Shown: positions 37,701 through 44,225, counted from the first letter of the stretch. The stretch: DNA of 44,850 bases from Acidobacteriota bacterium (GCA_030837085.1 JAUPLE010000104.1:1-44850), one strand, 5' to 3'. Numbers and translations are program-made. The notes: a model not told the origin generated them from the letters alone.

Positions 37701-39564
37701 TCGGCTTAACCGCAATATTTAAATTATCGGTCCCATAAGCATTCAGGTTTTCCAGGTCGTAAATAATTTCCCTTACCCCCGGCGCAGCAATCGATTCCAC
37801 GAAACTGTGCTTCAATAAAAATCCAGCCTCACTATCTTGGAGAATAAACCCATTCCGCTCCACCGGGTAAGAAATATCCAGCGGAATACACGCTGCCCCA
37901 GCTTTTAATATCCCCAACAAACCTACGATCATTTCAATGGAACGGGGCATCAACAGGACCACCCGGCATCCCCCAGATACACCGTAGGCCTTTAATAGAT
38001 GGGCCAGACGGTTGGCGCTTTCATTCAATTCTTGATAAGATAACCAACGGTCCCCAAATTGCACCGCCCGGTTCCCCGGAATCCGCGCCGCCTGCTTTTC
38101 AATTTCGCCATGGATCGTTTTATTTAATTCAAACTCAATGCCGGGATCATTAAATTCACAAAGAATTTGCTGTACCTCTACTTCCGATAATACCTCGACT
38201 TCTGCAATCTTTGCTTTTGGGTCTGAGGTTATACCGGCCAGGATATTCAAGTAATGACCGGCCAACCGCTGGATGGTCCCGGTCTCGAACACATCTGCAT
38301 TATAATGGAAATCCACTTTCACAACACCGGTATCCGTACCCGGCAGCATAATCTGAAGCGTCAAATCGAATTCGGTCATTTCAAAAGTTTCATAAGACTT
38401 TATGGCCAAACCAACGCTGTCGCTTGCACTGGCGCCGGTCCGATCAGAAACGTCGGAAACTGGAAACGGATAATTATCTATCACAAAAATCGAATCGAAT
38501 AAATGACTTTCCTTACCCATGCCGGTCCATTGCCCGATATCCGTTAACGGGGTGTGCTCATGACTGCTTCTTTCTTTTAAATGGGCGCCGACTTCCGCCA
38601 GTACCTCAAAAACCGAATGTTCCCCGGTTGTTTTTAGTCTGAAAGGAATCGTATTGATAAACAATCCCACCATGGAATCAATGCCTTTAATTCCCGGGAT
38701 ACGACCCGACACCGTCGTACCGAAAATAATATCATCGCTATTATTGTATTTTTGCAGCAAAATCCCCCAGGCCGCATATAAAATCGCTGCCAGCGTCGTA
38801 TTATTCAACTGGGCAAACTCATCCACGCGCTTTTTAAAAGCTGGGGCCAATTCCTCCCTAACCGTTTGAACGCGAAGAATATCTTCGGTCTTATTTTTAT
38901 CATAAGGTAACAACGTCCTCGTATCGAAACCGGCCAGGTAATTTTTCCAGAAGTCTTCATGTTTAGCTTTATTTTGCACCCGGTCGTTTTGATACCATTT
39001 AATAAATTCTTTATATTTTGTTTTTTCGATATTTTCAGGCGTTTCCCCAACGACCAGACGGTTATACGCTCCCAGGAACTCTTTTAATACGATCCCATTG
39101 CTCCAACCGTCATATATAATATGATGAAAAGTTATAAGCATTTCACTCTCATCATCTCCCGCCAATGACAGGGTAATTCGCAGTGGGTTGCATGTCAAAT
39201 CAATGGCTTCGTTTTTGTCATCCATTACGATTTTATCCAACACAGCCTGGATCGCGTCTTTCTTCTCCCCGGTTAAATCAAATACGCGGATAGGTATTCC
39301 CTTATCCTTTAAGACAATTTGCACCGGTTCTTCCAATTGCTCCCAACGAATTACCGAACGCAGCATTTCACTGACTTGAGCGACTGCAGCCCATGCTTCT
39401 TCAAAACGCCGGATATCTATTTTACCGATAAGTTTGAATCTGAATTGCTCAAAATATTGCCGGGAACCGGGATTCGCTAAGTAATGAAACAACATGCCTT
39501 CCTGCATGGCAGTCAGGCCCATTATATCCTCGACGTTTCGTTTATCGATTTTGGAATGATCCAT
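31735..39564 (-). CDS. P1: hybrid NRPS-PKS C-A-PCP-KS-AT-KR-ACP
   Basis: 2609 residues. C (12-445) starts MGLTAMQEGMLFHYL and has HHIIYDG near 146. A (460-960) has SGSTG near 630, YKTGD and NGKIDRKAL. PCP has GGHSL near 1034. KS (1100-1530) has an intact SACSTSL near 1275 plus both His motifs. AT (1640-1940) has GHSIGEYT and HAFHS, pointing to malonyl-CoA. KR (2240-2430) has GGLGRIG and YAYSAAN, so it looks active. ACP has GGHSL near 2548. There is no DH or ER, so the extension unit should end as a beta-hydroxy acid. At the GrsA Asp235 position the A domain has Ile (NVIAAVWQVL); my code reads IAWEATCDDK. This suggests a substrate without a normal alpha-amino group. The AT contains a repeat-derived peptide (NKSYRSNKTD) and the A domain a palindrome-derived one. 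No Shine-Dalgarno is visible upstream, where the 55-bp gap is A+T repeat. Confidence 0.95.
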   Translation of the reverse strand: MDHSKIDKRNVEDIMGLTAMQEGMLFHYLANPGSRQYFEQFRFKLIGKIDIRRFEEAWAAVAQVSEMLRSVIRWEQLEEPVQIVLKDKGIPIRVFDLTGEKKDAIQAVLDKIVMDDKNEAIDLTCNPLRITLSLAGDDESEMLITFHHIIYDGWSNGIVLKEFLGAYNRLVVGETPENIEKTKYKEFIKWYQNDRVQNKAKHEDFWKNYLAGFDTRTLLPYDKNKTEDILRVQTVREELAPAFKKRVDEFAQLNNTTLAAILYAAWGILLQKYNNSDDIIFGTTVSGRIPGIKGIDSMVGLFINTIPFRLKTTGEHSVFEVLAEVGAHLKERSSHEHTPLTDIGQWTGMGKESHLFDSIFVIDNYPFPVSDVSDRTGASASDSVGLAIKSYETFEMTEFDLTLQIMLPGTDTGVVKVDFHYNADVFETGTIQRLAGHYLNILAGITSDPKAKIAEVEVLSEVEVQQILCEFNDPGIEFELNKTIHGEIEKQAARIPGNRAVQFGDRWLSYQELNESANRLAHLLKAYGVSGGCRVVLLMPRSIEMIVGLLGILKAGAACIPLDISYPVERNGFILQDSEAGFLLKHSFVESIAAPGVREIIYDLENLNAYGTDNLNIAVKPMDLAYIIYTSGSTGKPKGALLHHSGIVNHTYTKIGVLGITEADTVANNFSINVIAAVWQVLAPLFMGARLVVYTDEVEWDPYLQFQVVEADGVTVIELIPPVLKTYLFLLDEGKEKIKLEKLRKIALTSEETKPFVVNKFYEKYIGIDLVDCYGQTECSDDIMHYTIPVDTDTRKVPIGRPSLNTNVFILNHHYQLQPVGVVGEICAIGAGVCYGYWKRAEMTAEKFIKSFRKSRNPFSKGFLAAGGTLYKTGDLGKWMPDGRVEFLGRIDHQVKIRGNRVELREIENHVLRYSGIKEAAVVAREDREGEKNLYAFFVSSGEVPVSEIRQYLLKTLPDYMVPAHFMPLASLPLTPNGKIDRKALVSMEVDGNIGIGEAYLPPRSEYESKIQEIWKELLEKEKIGVDDNFFDLGGHSLLLIKLKSKLEKNFKLKRAISVVELFRYPTIARQAAFIEGNVTGKADAEVKKEEAKETQETRLGSRDIAVIGIAMRVPGATGIDEFWRNIINGVESITFFQEDELESSEAYQVIKGSSKLIAAGGVMGDIDLFDADFFGYHPREAELMDPQQRIFLEYAWKALEDAGYMGETYPGSIGVYAGVGWNTYLLNNVLKNPGVIKTQGEFQTMIGNDKDFLTTRVSYKLNLKGPSVAIQSACSTSLTAVHLARQALLAHDCDIALSGGIAVKIPEKTGYFYTEGGHLSPDGHCRPFDAAAKGTVFGNGVGIVVLKRLSEAVKDNDHIYAVIKGSAINNDGSLKVGFHSPGESGQADVVLKALQESRIQPHTIGYVETHGTGTVLGDPVEISALIRAYGSAGSGKQYCALGSVKANIGHLDVAAGVIGLIKAVLCLKYKQIPPSINVTEPNPLIGFADSPFYVNLKLRDWPDSETPRRAAASSLGIGGTNAHVILEEYLGGSVEGSGVKQYELILLSAKTQTALEQQARNLADYLRKNTLSINMADAVYTLHVGRARFHYRQMFVCSNKDEAIEALTNSEKREIFFSEPGSRPVIFMFPGQGSQYVDMGLYLYQNVPVFRREMDHCFEILQPIIDYDIKTILYPSLDGNRDNKSYRSNKTDIIDQTEITQPVIFTIEYALAKLLMNWGVKPHAMIGHSIGEYTAACLSGVLTLEDTLKLVVARGKLMQKMPPGAMLSVPILEKDLLTILEENSKNSDAAELSLAAVNSSNLCTVSGPHDAVYSFEKLLKLKGYDSTLLHTSHAFHSPMMNPILKEFEETAKRVRLNPPQIPYISNLTGDWITEKETTSPTYWANHLRQTVRFADGIRKLLEITVPIFIEVGPGRTASTFVKQHLGTDKNDGTVIIDLVRHPKKQISDSYYLLNSIGQLWLHGVEIDWKEFHAGQERHRVPLPTYPFAKNSYWLQPGNDATVDKEIIEEGKKKIEDWFYIPTWKQTAPSFLDRQEIEKNLAQPKCWLFFLTTQEQLIPLLKEKGQHIITVTIGAQFARTGEDAYEINPGCPNDYNALLEDIVNHDKTIDKIVHFWTKSELSDILLERGIYSLLYLVKALGKQSLFNLIEFWIISDHMFKIESGDTISPLKETIPGPCKVISQEYPNIICRNLEIDTSTEILHNLFLELNVSPPDRVIAYRGNTRWVQSHEPIKLGNYPGIPIKLRQNGVYLITGGLGRIGFTFAHYLAQTVHAKLILTDRRYLTGDPRIKSLEETGAEVQVIEADVSVKEQMVHARRLVEARFGDIHGIIHTAGVMSDEHFKPISQLDKETCEIHFGPKIYGANVIADVFKDKTLDFCILTSSLSAVLGGIGLYAYSAANSFMDALAREQSQVYGNNWISINWDEWQRDRSPGCIRNTASITSEEGKEALQRVLSMNSPGTPQVVISCRSLDKRLRQWVLPVSAPVSSTGVQDESAGAKSAVHKRPQLQNIYEEPQTDAEKIAAEIWEQLLGIAPVGVQDDFFALGGHSLLATKLIARMREVFRIDLPLNILFDKPTIREIVGHVVDTWGDAETVEEIARTYREVFSN
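34487..34525. repeat. 9-bp repeat (TATARGTCC family) inside the P1 acyltransferase domain
   Basis: Coding-strand units AATAAGTCC/TATAGGTCC/AATAAGACC encode NKSYRSNKTD in the AT, between LYPSLDG and ITQPVIFTIEY. This shows that the family is not tied to A domains. Confidence 0.8.
36960..37003. repeat. Palindromic repeat inside P1 A domain, before A7
   Basis: CCTCCGGCGG followed by CAGAAACCCTTTTGAAAAAG and its mirror half form a stem of about 12 bp. It encodes KSRNPFSKGFLAAGG before TLYKTGD. The related copy in P6 A4 is at 2596-2641. Confidence 0.85.
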
Positions 39565-39573
39565 TTGATATGA

Positions 39574-39621
39574 TCGTTAATAATTATTAATTGTCAATTG
39601 TTAATTATTAATTGTTAATTT
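39574..39621. repeat. A+T tandem repeat between the aminotransferase and P1
   Basis: The 55-bp gap consists of imperfect AATTGTTAATTATT units that reach into the stop codon of the aminotransferase. It leaves no visible Shine-Dalgarno sequence for P1. Confidence 0.75.
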
Positions 39622-40780
39622 AGGAATTGAAAAAATCTACCAGGCGATCGATGCCCTCCATATAACGGTGACAGGAAAAGGAAAGCCTCAGCATATGGGG
39701 GAGCCCGAAATCCGAACCCGGGACTGTTGCCACATGAATACTCTTCATTATTTGGATGGCCAGGTCCAGGCTAGTAGAATATCCCTTCGCAGTCATGAAT
39801 TTTTCACAATCCAGGGTAAGATAAAAACTCCCCTGTGAAGGCAAAGCCCTGATACCGTTATTCTTTCCGAATTTCTCCAGGGTATAATCCCGCCGGCTTT
39901 TATACAGTGTGCGAATATGTTCCACTTCATCCTGGAAATCCAGTGCCCTCGCGGCGCCGAACTGGCAGATGGGATCGGCGGTCAACAGGGTATGATGCTG
40001 GATAACCGTCATGGGCGTCACCAATTCGTCAGGTACAATACACCACCCCACCCGCCGGCTGTACATCCGGTAAGCCTTAGAAAAACTATTGGTGGTAATA
40101 AATATGGTTTTGGATCCTCTCATTTCCATCACGGAAGGACTTTGTTCATCAAAACAAACATTGTCATAGACTTCATCATTGATAATAGGGGCTTGCCCGT
40201 TTACCACGGAATCCATAAAATCCAACTCCTCACGGGTAAGAATATTTCCCAACGGATTGCCCGGGCTATTAATCACCACCAACCTGGTCTTAGTGGTAAA
40301 ATTCTCTTTAAATGATTCCTTATCCAATCGCAGAGTATCCAGGTCAATCTTATAGTACCTAATTTTAGCCTGGGACAACAGGGCTGAAAAATGGTACAAG
40401 GAATAATATGGAAGCGGAAGCAGCACTTCATCGCCTTTCTCCAGGAACAGGTAGAACAAATTCCTGAAAATAGTACTGGTGCCTACGCTAATAATAATGT
40501 TCCCAGGATTGATATCCAGGCTGTGTTTTTTTTTGTAGTACTCAGCCAGTTTCTCTTTTAACTCCGGTAAGCCGCCTGGAAACACCAATGCGCTTTTCTT
40601 AAAATCTTTCATCGCATCGATAATGGCTTGAATGATATCCGTGTGTAACGGTAATTCCGATTTCCCTAAGGTTAATCGAAGGGCATCCTTGCCCTCCTTT
40701 TCATAATCATAAGCCATTTGATCCAGTACAAACATTAAAAAACGTTCATCAAAATAGTTAATTCCTCGGTTTACTATCAT
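39620..40780 (-). CDS. PLP-dependent aminotransferase, class I/II
   Basis: The 386-residue protein has the length and motifs of fold-type I aminotransferases: NSPGNPLG, NDEVYDNV, the PLP-lysine motif NSFSKAYRM with downstream RRVGW, and a C-terminal substrate-binding Arg in MLRLSFS. It probably transfers an amino group between an amino acid and a keto acid in the cytosol. Its place as second gene of the megasynthase run suggests that it makes or consumes a building block, for example by interconverting a keto acid and an unusual amino acid. This fits the neighbouring A domains that lack the amino-binding Asp, but the link is inferred. AGAGG precedes the ATG. The gene lies 79 bp from the PP-loop gene and 55 bp from P1. 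The exact substrate cannot be read from the sequence. Confidence 0.9.
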   Translation of the reverse strand: MIVNRGINYFDERFLMFVLDQMAYDYEKEGKDALRLTLGKSELPLHTDIIQAIIDAMKDFKKSALVFPGGLPELKEKLAEYYKKKHSLDINPGNIIISVGTSTIFRNLFYLFLEKGDEVLLPLPYYSLYHFSALLSQAKIRYYKIDLDTLRLDKESFKENFTTKTRLVVINSPGNPLGNILTREELDFMDSVVNGQAPIINDEVYDNVCFDEQSPSVMEMRGSKTIFITTNSFSKAYRMYSRRVGWCIVPDELVTPMTVIQHHTLLTADPICQFGAARALDFQDEVEHIRTLYKSRRDYTLEKFGKNNGIRALPSQGSFYLTLDCEKFMTAKGYSTSLDLAIQIMKSIHVATVPGSDFGLPHMLRLSFSCHRYMEGIDRLVDFFNS

Positions 40781-40809
40781 GGGTTTTGCCTCTTTCTTTT
40801 TTATTTTAG

Positions 40810-40823
40810 CCCGCCATGGCGGG
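40810..40823. repeat. Perfect palindrome CCCGCCATGGCGGG
   Basis: A 14-bp perfect palindrome in the 79-bp gap between the PP-loop and aminotransferase genes. It is of the kind found dispersed between genes; possible roles are mRNA processing or attenuation. There is no T run after it. Confidence 0.75.
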
Positions 40824-40859
40824 ATGTTTAATTTGTAAGGTTCTAATTGTTCAATGTAT

Positions 40860-42074
40860 CTATTTTACAGAATCCAGGTTGACGCTGAAATAGTCGGCAA
40901 AATAGTTGATCTGCAGCAGATCATGGAGAAAAACATCGCAAACATCTTCACCGAATGTTTTTATATAAGCGGGGGCCATGCCTATCAATTTCTTTTTCTC
41001 AGCATCGGTTATCGTCTCTTCTTTAATCTTATTTTCAGCCACATAGAGAACTGTGTCCCGGTATTCCGACATCAGTTGTTCGATCAATCCTTTATCCAGT
41101 ACGTCGGCGGTATTGTCGGCATTTAGGCTGCGCTGCATCAAATTGGGGTAACCCTTTCTAATTTCAGTGGCATAATGCCTGATGTATGATACACAGTCGA
41201 ACCGTTTTATACTGAAATATGAGAAGAAAGGGGTAGCAGAACAATTGGTATATATGGACCGGAACTTCTTACTTTGGAGTCCCAGCGATTCGATTTGCTT
41301 AAAATTTTCACGATAATCGTAGTCCATAACTGAGAAGGGTGAAATAACAGTGGGATATGCCCCTTGAATAACTTCGGCTTCGCTATAATCATAAATACTA
41401 CCTTTATATTCTTCCCCCAGGGCGTCAATCACCAGATCATGTACTTTGTTATAGGGTTTTTTACCTTGCCGGGCATCCTGCTTGATTTTTTCGCTCTGCC
41501 AGAAAGTAGCTTCACCTAGCTGGGAATTATCGCTCCCTTCAAGAATAACAGGGATATCCAGTTTCATGGCATAGCGAATTGGCAGCCAGTGGTGGAAAAA
41601 GCCACAGGCATCACAGCCGAAAAATTCACCCAGCCCGTATTCCCGGCCCTTCAGAATTGCATGCCTAATCACTTTTTTATAAACATTTTCATCCGGAAAT
41701 ATTTTGACCAGGTCTACGTTCAATTTGTTAGCCACACTTTCCATATTTTTCGCTGCAATATCATTAACCAGCGGGTGGATAACCGAGATGGCCAAAGGAT
41801 TCAGACCGTATTTTTCCCGGGCCATTTTTAACAGGATAGTACTGTCTTTTCCCCCGCTGAATAGCACCATTACGTCATAAAGTCGCTTTTGTTTTTTCAA
41901 CGATTTAAACAGGTTTTCCATTTCTTCCAGCAGGTACTTTTTAATTTTCGGTTCATGCTGCTGGAATTTTTTATGATGCTCGCATACCGAACATACCCCC
42001 TCATCATTGACGGTTATACCCGGTACTTTCGCATGCAATACACATATCTGGCACGATTTAAAGATTTCACTCAT
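40860..42074 (-). CDS. PP-loop (AANH superfamily) enzyme, N-acetyl sugar amidotransferase-like, with zinc ribbon
   Basis: The 404-residue protein opens with two CxxC pairs (CQIC at 8-11, CSVC at 28-31) that form a likely zinc ribbon. The ATP-pyrophosphatase signature FSGGKDST follows at 72-79, then GCDACGFFHH in the middle. This arrangement resembles the WbpG/PseA-type amidotransferases, which adenylate a carbonyl and replace oxygen with nitrogen. Relatives in the wider AANH superfamily insert sulfur; CtaC of closthioamide biosynthesis is one. No glutaminase partner is visible. The gene is first in the run, with AGAGGAG before its ATG and a 444-bp gap upstream. In this setting it may tailor an amide or carboxyl of the product into an amidine or thioamide, or it may prepare a precursor. 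Family membership is fairly secure; the chemistry is not. Confidence 0.85.
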   Translation of the reverse strand: MSEIFKSCQICVLHAKVPGITVNDEGVCSVCEHHKKFQQHEPKIKKYLLEEMENLFKSLKKQKRLYDVMVLFSGGKDSTILLKMAREKYGLNPLAISVIHPLVNDIAAKNMESVANKLNVDLVKIFPDENVYKKVIRHAILKGREYGLGEFFGCDACGFFHHWLPIRYAMKLDIPVILEGSDNSQLGEATFWQSEKIKQDARQGKKPYNKVHDLVIDALGEEYKGSIYDYSEAEVIQGAYPTVISPFSVMDYDYRENFKQIESLGLQSKKFRSIYTNCSATPFFSYFSIKRFDCVSYIRHYATEIRKGYPNLMQRSLNADNTADVLDKGLIEQLMSEYRDTVLYVAENKIKEETITDAEKKKLIGMAPAYIKTFGEDVCDVFLHDLLQINYFADYFSVNLDSVK

Positions 42075-42152
42075 CGATTTCTCCTCTTTAATTTGATTTT
42101 TTTGATAAGCTTCCGCCCTTGGAAGATGAGCTCTGCATTTAAAATTTAATCT

Positions 42153-42166
42153 ACCCCGCGAGGGGT
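42153..42166. repeat. Small palindrome ACCCC-GCGA-GGGGT
   Basis: A five-base-pair G+C stem with a GCGA loop, flanked on both sides by near-mirrored TTAAT/ATTAA bases, about 80 bp upstream of the first cluster gene. There is no adjoining T run in the downstream direction, so a classic terminator is unlikely. It may be a dispersed palindromic unit or a leader hairpin. Confidence 0.5.
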
Positions 42167-42330
42167 TTAATCATGCTCCCGCATTGTTTTCTGAGTACAT
42201 TCGAGAGCCCTTTTATTGACCACCAAGTACTTTTTCGTGTTAAAAAAAGCCTAAGTAAAAGAAATACCAAATACTAACTGGTTTTTCAATCCTCAAAATC
42301 GTTGCATTTACTTATTAATGAAGCAAAAAG

Positions 42331-42336
42331 ATTATA
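42331..42336 (-). promoter_or_regulatory. Candidate -10 box for the cluster
   Basis: The minus strand reads TATAAT in an A+T-rich context, with only a weak -35 (TTTATA) 17 bases upstream. If used, the leader before the ATG at 42074 would be about 250 nt. A+T-rich DNA produces such matches by chance, so this is tentative. Confidence 0.25.
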
Positions 42337-42518
42337 AATTACAGTTTATTGAATATAAATACATTTTTAAAAAAAATTTTTTAACTTAATTTCAAATGGT
42401 CTTTTTGAGATAAGAAATTAAAAATACCAGGAAGAAAAGGTCATTTGATAATCGTTTGAAATCTTAACGTTTACTTGACTGTCCTAGCAAGGGTCTAGCA
42501 ACAATTATTGTTAAATAG

Positions 42519-43340
42519 CTATTCTTTCCTATTCTCTTCTTCCTTTTCTTTGCCCAGGAGTTTTTTTAATTCTTTGAGGTTTTTTACTGCGCTGCCTTTG
42601 TAATGGTTGTTGCCGGAAATAAAAATTTTCTTGGCCAGTTGGGCCAACTTCTTGATGGTCTCGGCTATTTGATTTAATTCCAACGCCTGGTAATCGTAAT
42701 TATACCTGGCATCTCTCCCTTCATCGGAAAACCATGTCTGATAATTCCTGCCGTGCAAGCGCACATAAGAAACTCTCTCATTGGTGGCCACGGCGGTTAA
42801 GGGCAGGGACTGCGAAATCACGGGCTGATCGATATTTACCCAGATCATATGATTTTCACGAAGCGCGGCAAATACCTCCTCCCGGTTCCAGGAGTTATGC
42901 CGGAACTCGATAGCCAATTGAAACTCGCCAAATGCCCTGGGCAGCGTGAGAAGGTAATTGAGATTATCGGAATTCAATTTAAAGGAGTAGGGAAACTGCG
43001 CTAGTAGGCCTTCCAGTTTCGAGGCTTTAACCAGCGGTTCCAGGGATTTTTTAAAAGGTTCCACTTCATCTTTTACCAGCGTCAACTGGTGGGTAAAATT
43101 TTGATAAGCCTTAACCCAGAATTTAAAGTGTTCATGGTCCTGGGTTTTTTGCACCCAGCCGGAAGTGAGTTTTTGGGAAGGGATGTGGTAGAAGGAGGTA
43201 TTGACTTCCACGAAATCAAAGGTTTCCGCCAGGAAGCGCAGGGCGTCGAAGTTTTTCGGTTTTTCCTCCGGGTAGACCGTACCGTGCCAGTCTTTGTAAC
43301 TCCAGCCGGCGGGACCGAAAAGATACTGCCCTTCAATCAT
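42519..43340 (-). CDS. DUF72 family protein (YecE-like)
   Basis: The 273-residue protein has the hallmarks of DUF72: an early GPAGWSYKDWHGTVYP, then FVEVNTSFYHIPS, AIEFRHNSW, a late YVRLHGRN, and a closing ISGNNHYKGSAVKN. The family has a TIM-barrel-like fold, and no specific reaction has been established that I know of. Length is typical. The ATG at 43340 has GGAG eight bases upstream. It lies on the same strand as the cluster but is separated from it by 444 bp, and it looks like an ordinary housekeeping neighbour. The C-terminal tail is short and highly charged (GKEKEEENRKE). Confidence 0.9.
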   Translation of the reverse strand: MIEGQYLFGPAGWSYKDWHGTVYPEEKPKNFDALRFLAETFDFVEVNTSFYHIPSQKLTSGWVQKTQDHEHFKFWVKAYQNFTHQLTLVKDEVEPFKKSLEPLVKASKLEGLLAQFPYSFKLNSDNLNYLLTLPRAFGEFQLAIEFRHNSWNREEVFAALRENHMIWVNIDQPVISQSLPLTAVATNERVSYVRLHGRNYQTWFSDEGRDARYNYDYQALELNQIAETIKKLAQLAKKIFISGNNHYKGSAVKNLKELKKLLGKEKEEENRKE

Positions 43341-43353
43341 CCGGCAATCTCCA

Positions 43354-43382
43354 TTTTCCGTGTCTTTCCGTGTGTTCCGTGG
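43354..43382. repeat. Short tandem repeat, TTCCGTGT family
   Basis: Three imperfect tandem units of about 9 bp (TTTCCGTGT / CTTTCCGTGT / GTTCCGTGG) fill most of the 52-bp gap between the OsmC-like and DUF72 genes. It resembles short intergenic repeats common in environmental genomes. Confidence 0.7.
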
Positions 43383-43392
43383 GCAGTTTGTT

Positions 43393-43785
43393 CTACGAGG
43401 TTGTAATATTAAACTCCGGCGGATTTTCCATATGTTTTTTAACGGCGCACAGGTCGGCCGATTGAATTACGGCGTTTTTGTATTTTTCCGGGAAAGAGGG
43501 CGGTAATTTTATCTCCAAATTCACTTTTGCCACCATCCGGGTTTCCGGGTCCACTTCGAGGCTCTGAATCAGTTCGATCCCCTGGGTATCGATGCCCCGG
43601 TTCCGGCAGAATTCCTGTACATAAAACCCGGCGCAGTTCCCCAGGGAAGCCAGGAAAAGCTCAAAAGGAGAAGGCGCGCTGCCCTCTCCACCGGCATAGG
43701 TGGGTTGATCCGTCTTGTGGGTAAATCCTTTATAATCAGCGTAAACTTTTTTTCCTCCGGGAAAGTAAATCCTCATATCATTCAT
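43393..43785 (-). CDS. OsmC/Ohr family protein
   Basis: About 130 residues from the preferred ATG. The motif GSAPSPFELFLASLGNCAGFYVQEFC is the OsmC-family core, in which the Cys in GNC and a second Cys (here DLCAVKKH) form the thiol pair that reduces organic peroxides in OsmC and Ohr. The subgroup with this spacing (YhfA-like) has less certain activity. The protein should be cytosolic. The ORF track starts at a TTG (43791), but AAGGAG sits seven bases before the ATG at 43785, so I use that. It is co-directional with the DUF72 gene, 52 bp away, and probably co-transcribed. Nothing connects it to the megasynthase cluster. Confidence 0.88.
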   Translation of the reverse strand: MNDMRIYFPGGKKVYADYKGFTHKTDQPTYAGGEGSAPSPFELFLASLGNCAGFYVQEFCRNRGIDTQGIELIQSLEVDPETRMVAKVNLEIKLPPSFPEKYKNAVIQSADLCAVKKHMENPPEFNITTS

Positions 43786-43792
43786 TATCAAA

Positions 43793-43798
43793 CTCCTT
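43793..43798 (-). promoter_or_regulatory. Ribosome binding site of the OsmC-like gene
   Basis: AAGGAG on the minus strand, seven bases before the ATG at 43785. It favours that ATG over the TTG two codons upstream. Confidence 0.6.
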
Positions 43799-43820
43799 AT
43801 TTTGTATTTCTTTTATTTCT

Positions 43821-44225
43821 TTACTCTTCAGTTTCCTGGGTGCTTGTTTTAACGGCAGGGGGGTTCCACCCCACCACTGAACCCTGTCGAACCCTGAGTA
43901 GGTAAGGAGACAGGGTTGTATTGGGTAGGGTGCGGACATTGTCTTCGATCTTGATGGGCCCGGTGCCGGACCCGCTGGCCAGGAGGCAGTTGGACCCGAT
44001 TTCGATCAAGCCGTAGCGGAATTTTCCATTGCCGTCGTAGCCGTGAACGGTCAGGCGGGTGAAAGCCCCCAATAGGGTGTTATCGCCGATAAAAATCAGT
44101 TCAGGCCGGAAGTGATCCAACCAGGCCATTTGCATAATCTCGGTATTTTTGCCGATGTGAACGCCCATCCGGCGGTACAGCCGGTTTTTCCCGGGAGTGC
44201 CTTTTAAGAATAGGGATATGATCAA
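43821..44225 (-). CDS. Left-handed beta-helix (hexapeptide-repeat) transferase-like protein
   Basis: A 134-residue ORF with hexapeptide-type turns (IGKNTEI, IGDNTLLGAFTRLTVHG, IEIGSNCLLASGS, IKIEDNVRTLPNTTL), as in acyl/acetyltransferases of the LbH superfamily. The start is uncertain. The track uses a TTG, but the same frame stays open upstream to the TAA at 44322, and the extra residues (WRKVNLPFGRRIRVAFQL) look protein-like, so the true start may be an alternative codon farther up. No strong Shine-Dalgarno sequence decides it. It is short for a complete acetyltransferase, and a typical acetyl-CoA-binding C-terminal region is absent. The protein may be a structural or partial member. It is adjacent to and in the same frame as the 72-aa gene upstream. 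Confidence 0.7.
   Translation of the reverse strand: MIISLFLKGTPGKNRLYRRMGVHIGKNTEIMQMAWLDHFRPELIFIGDNTLLGAFTRLTVHGYDGNGKFRYGLIEIGSNCLLASGSGTGPIKIEDNVRTLPNTTLSPYLLRVRQGSVVGWNPPAVKTSTQETEE

Larger units (their letters stand above)
42075..42518. other. 444-bp intergenic region upstream of the cluster
   Basis: There is no credible gene here. The half next to the DUF72 gene (42,230-42,480) is very A+T-rich with long A and T runs; the other half contains a small G+C hairpin. As the only long gap before the first cluster gene, it is the likeliest site of the main promoter and leader. I see no convincing Rho-independent terminator for the DUF72 gene. Confidence 0.6.

Noticed and set aside
1403-39379. 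Dozens of plus-strand and off-frame ORFs of 60-140 aa inside the megasynthase genes
   Set aside because: They lie fully inside well-supported minus-strand domains, lack ribosome sites and recognisable motifs, and recur at equivalent places in duplicated modules as expected for shadow frames.
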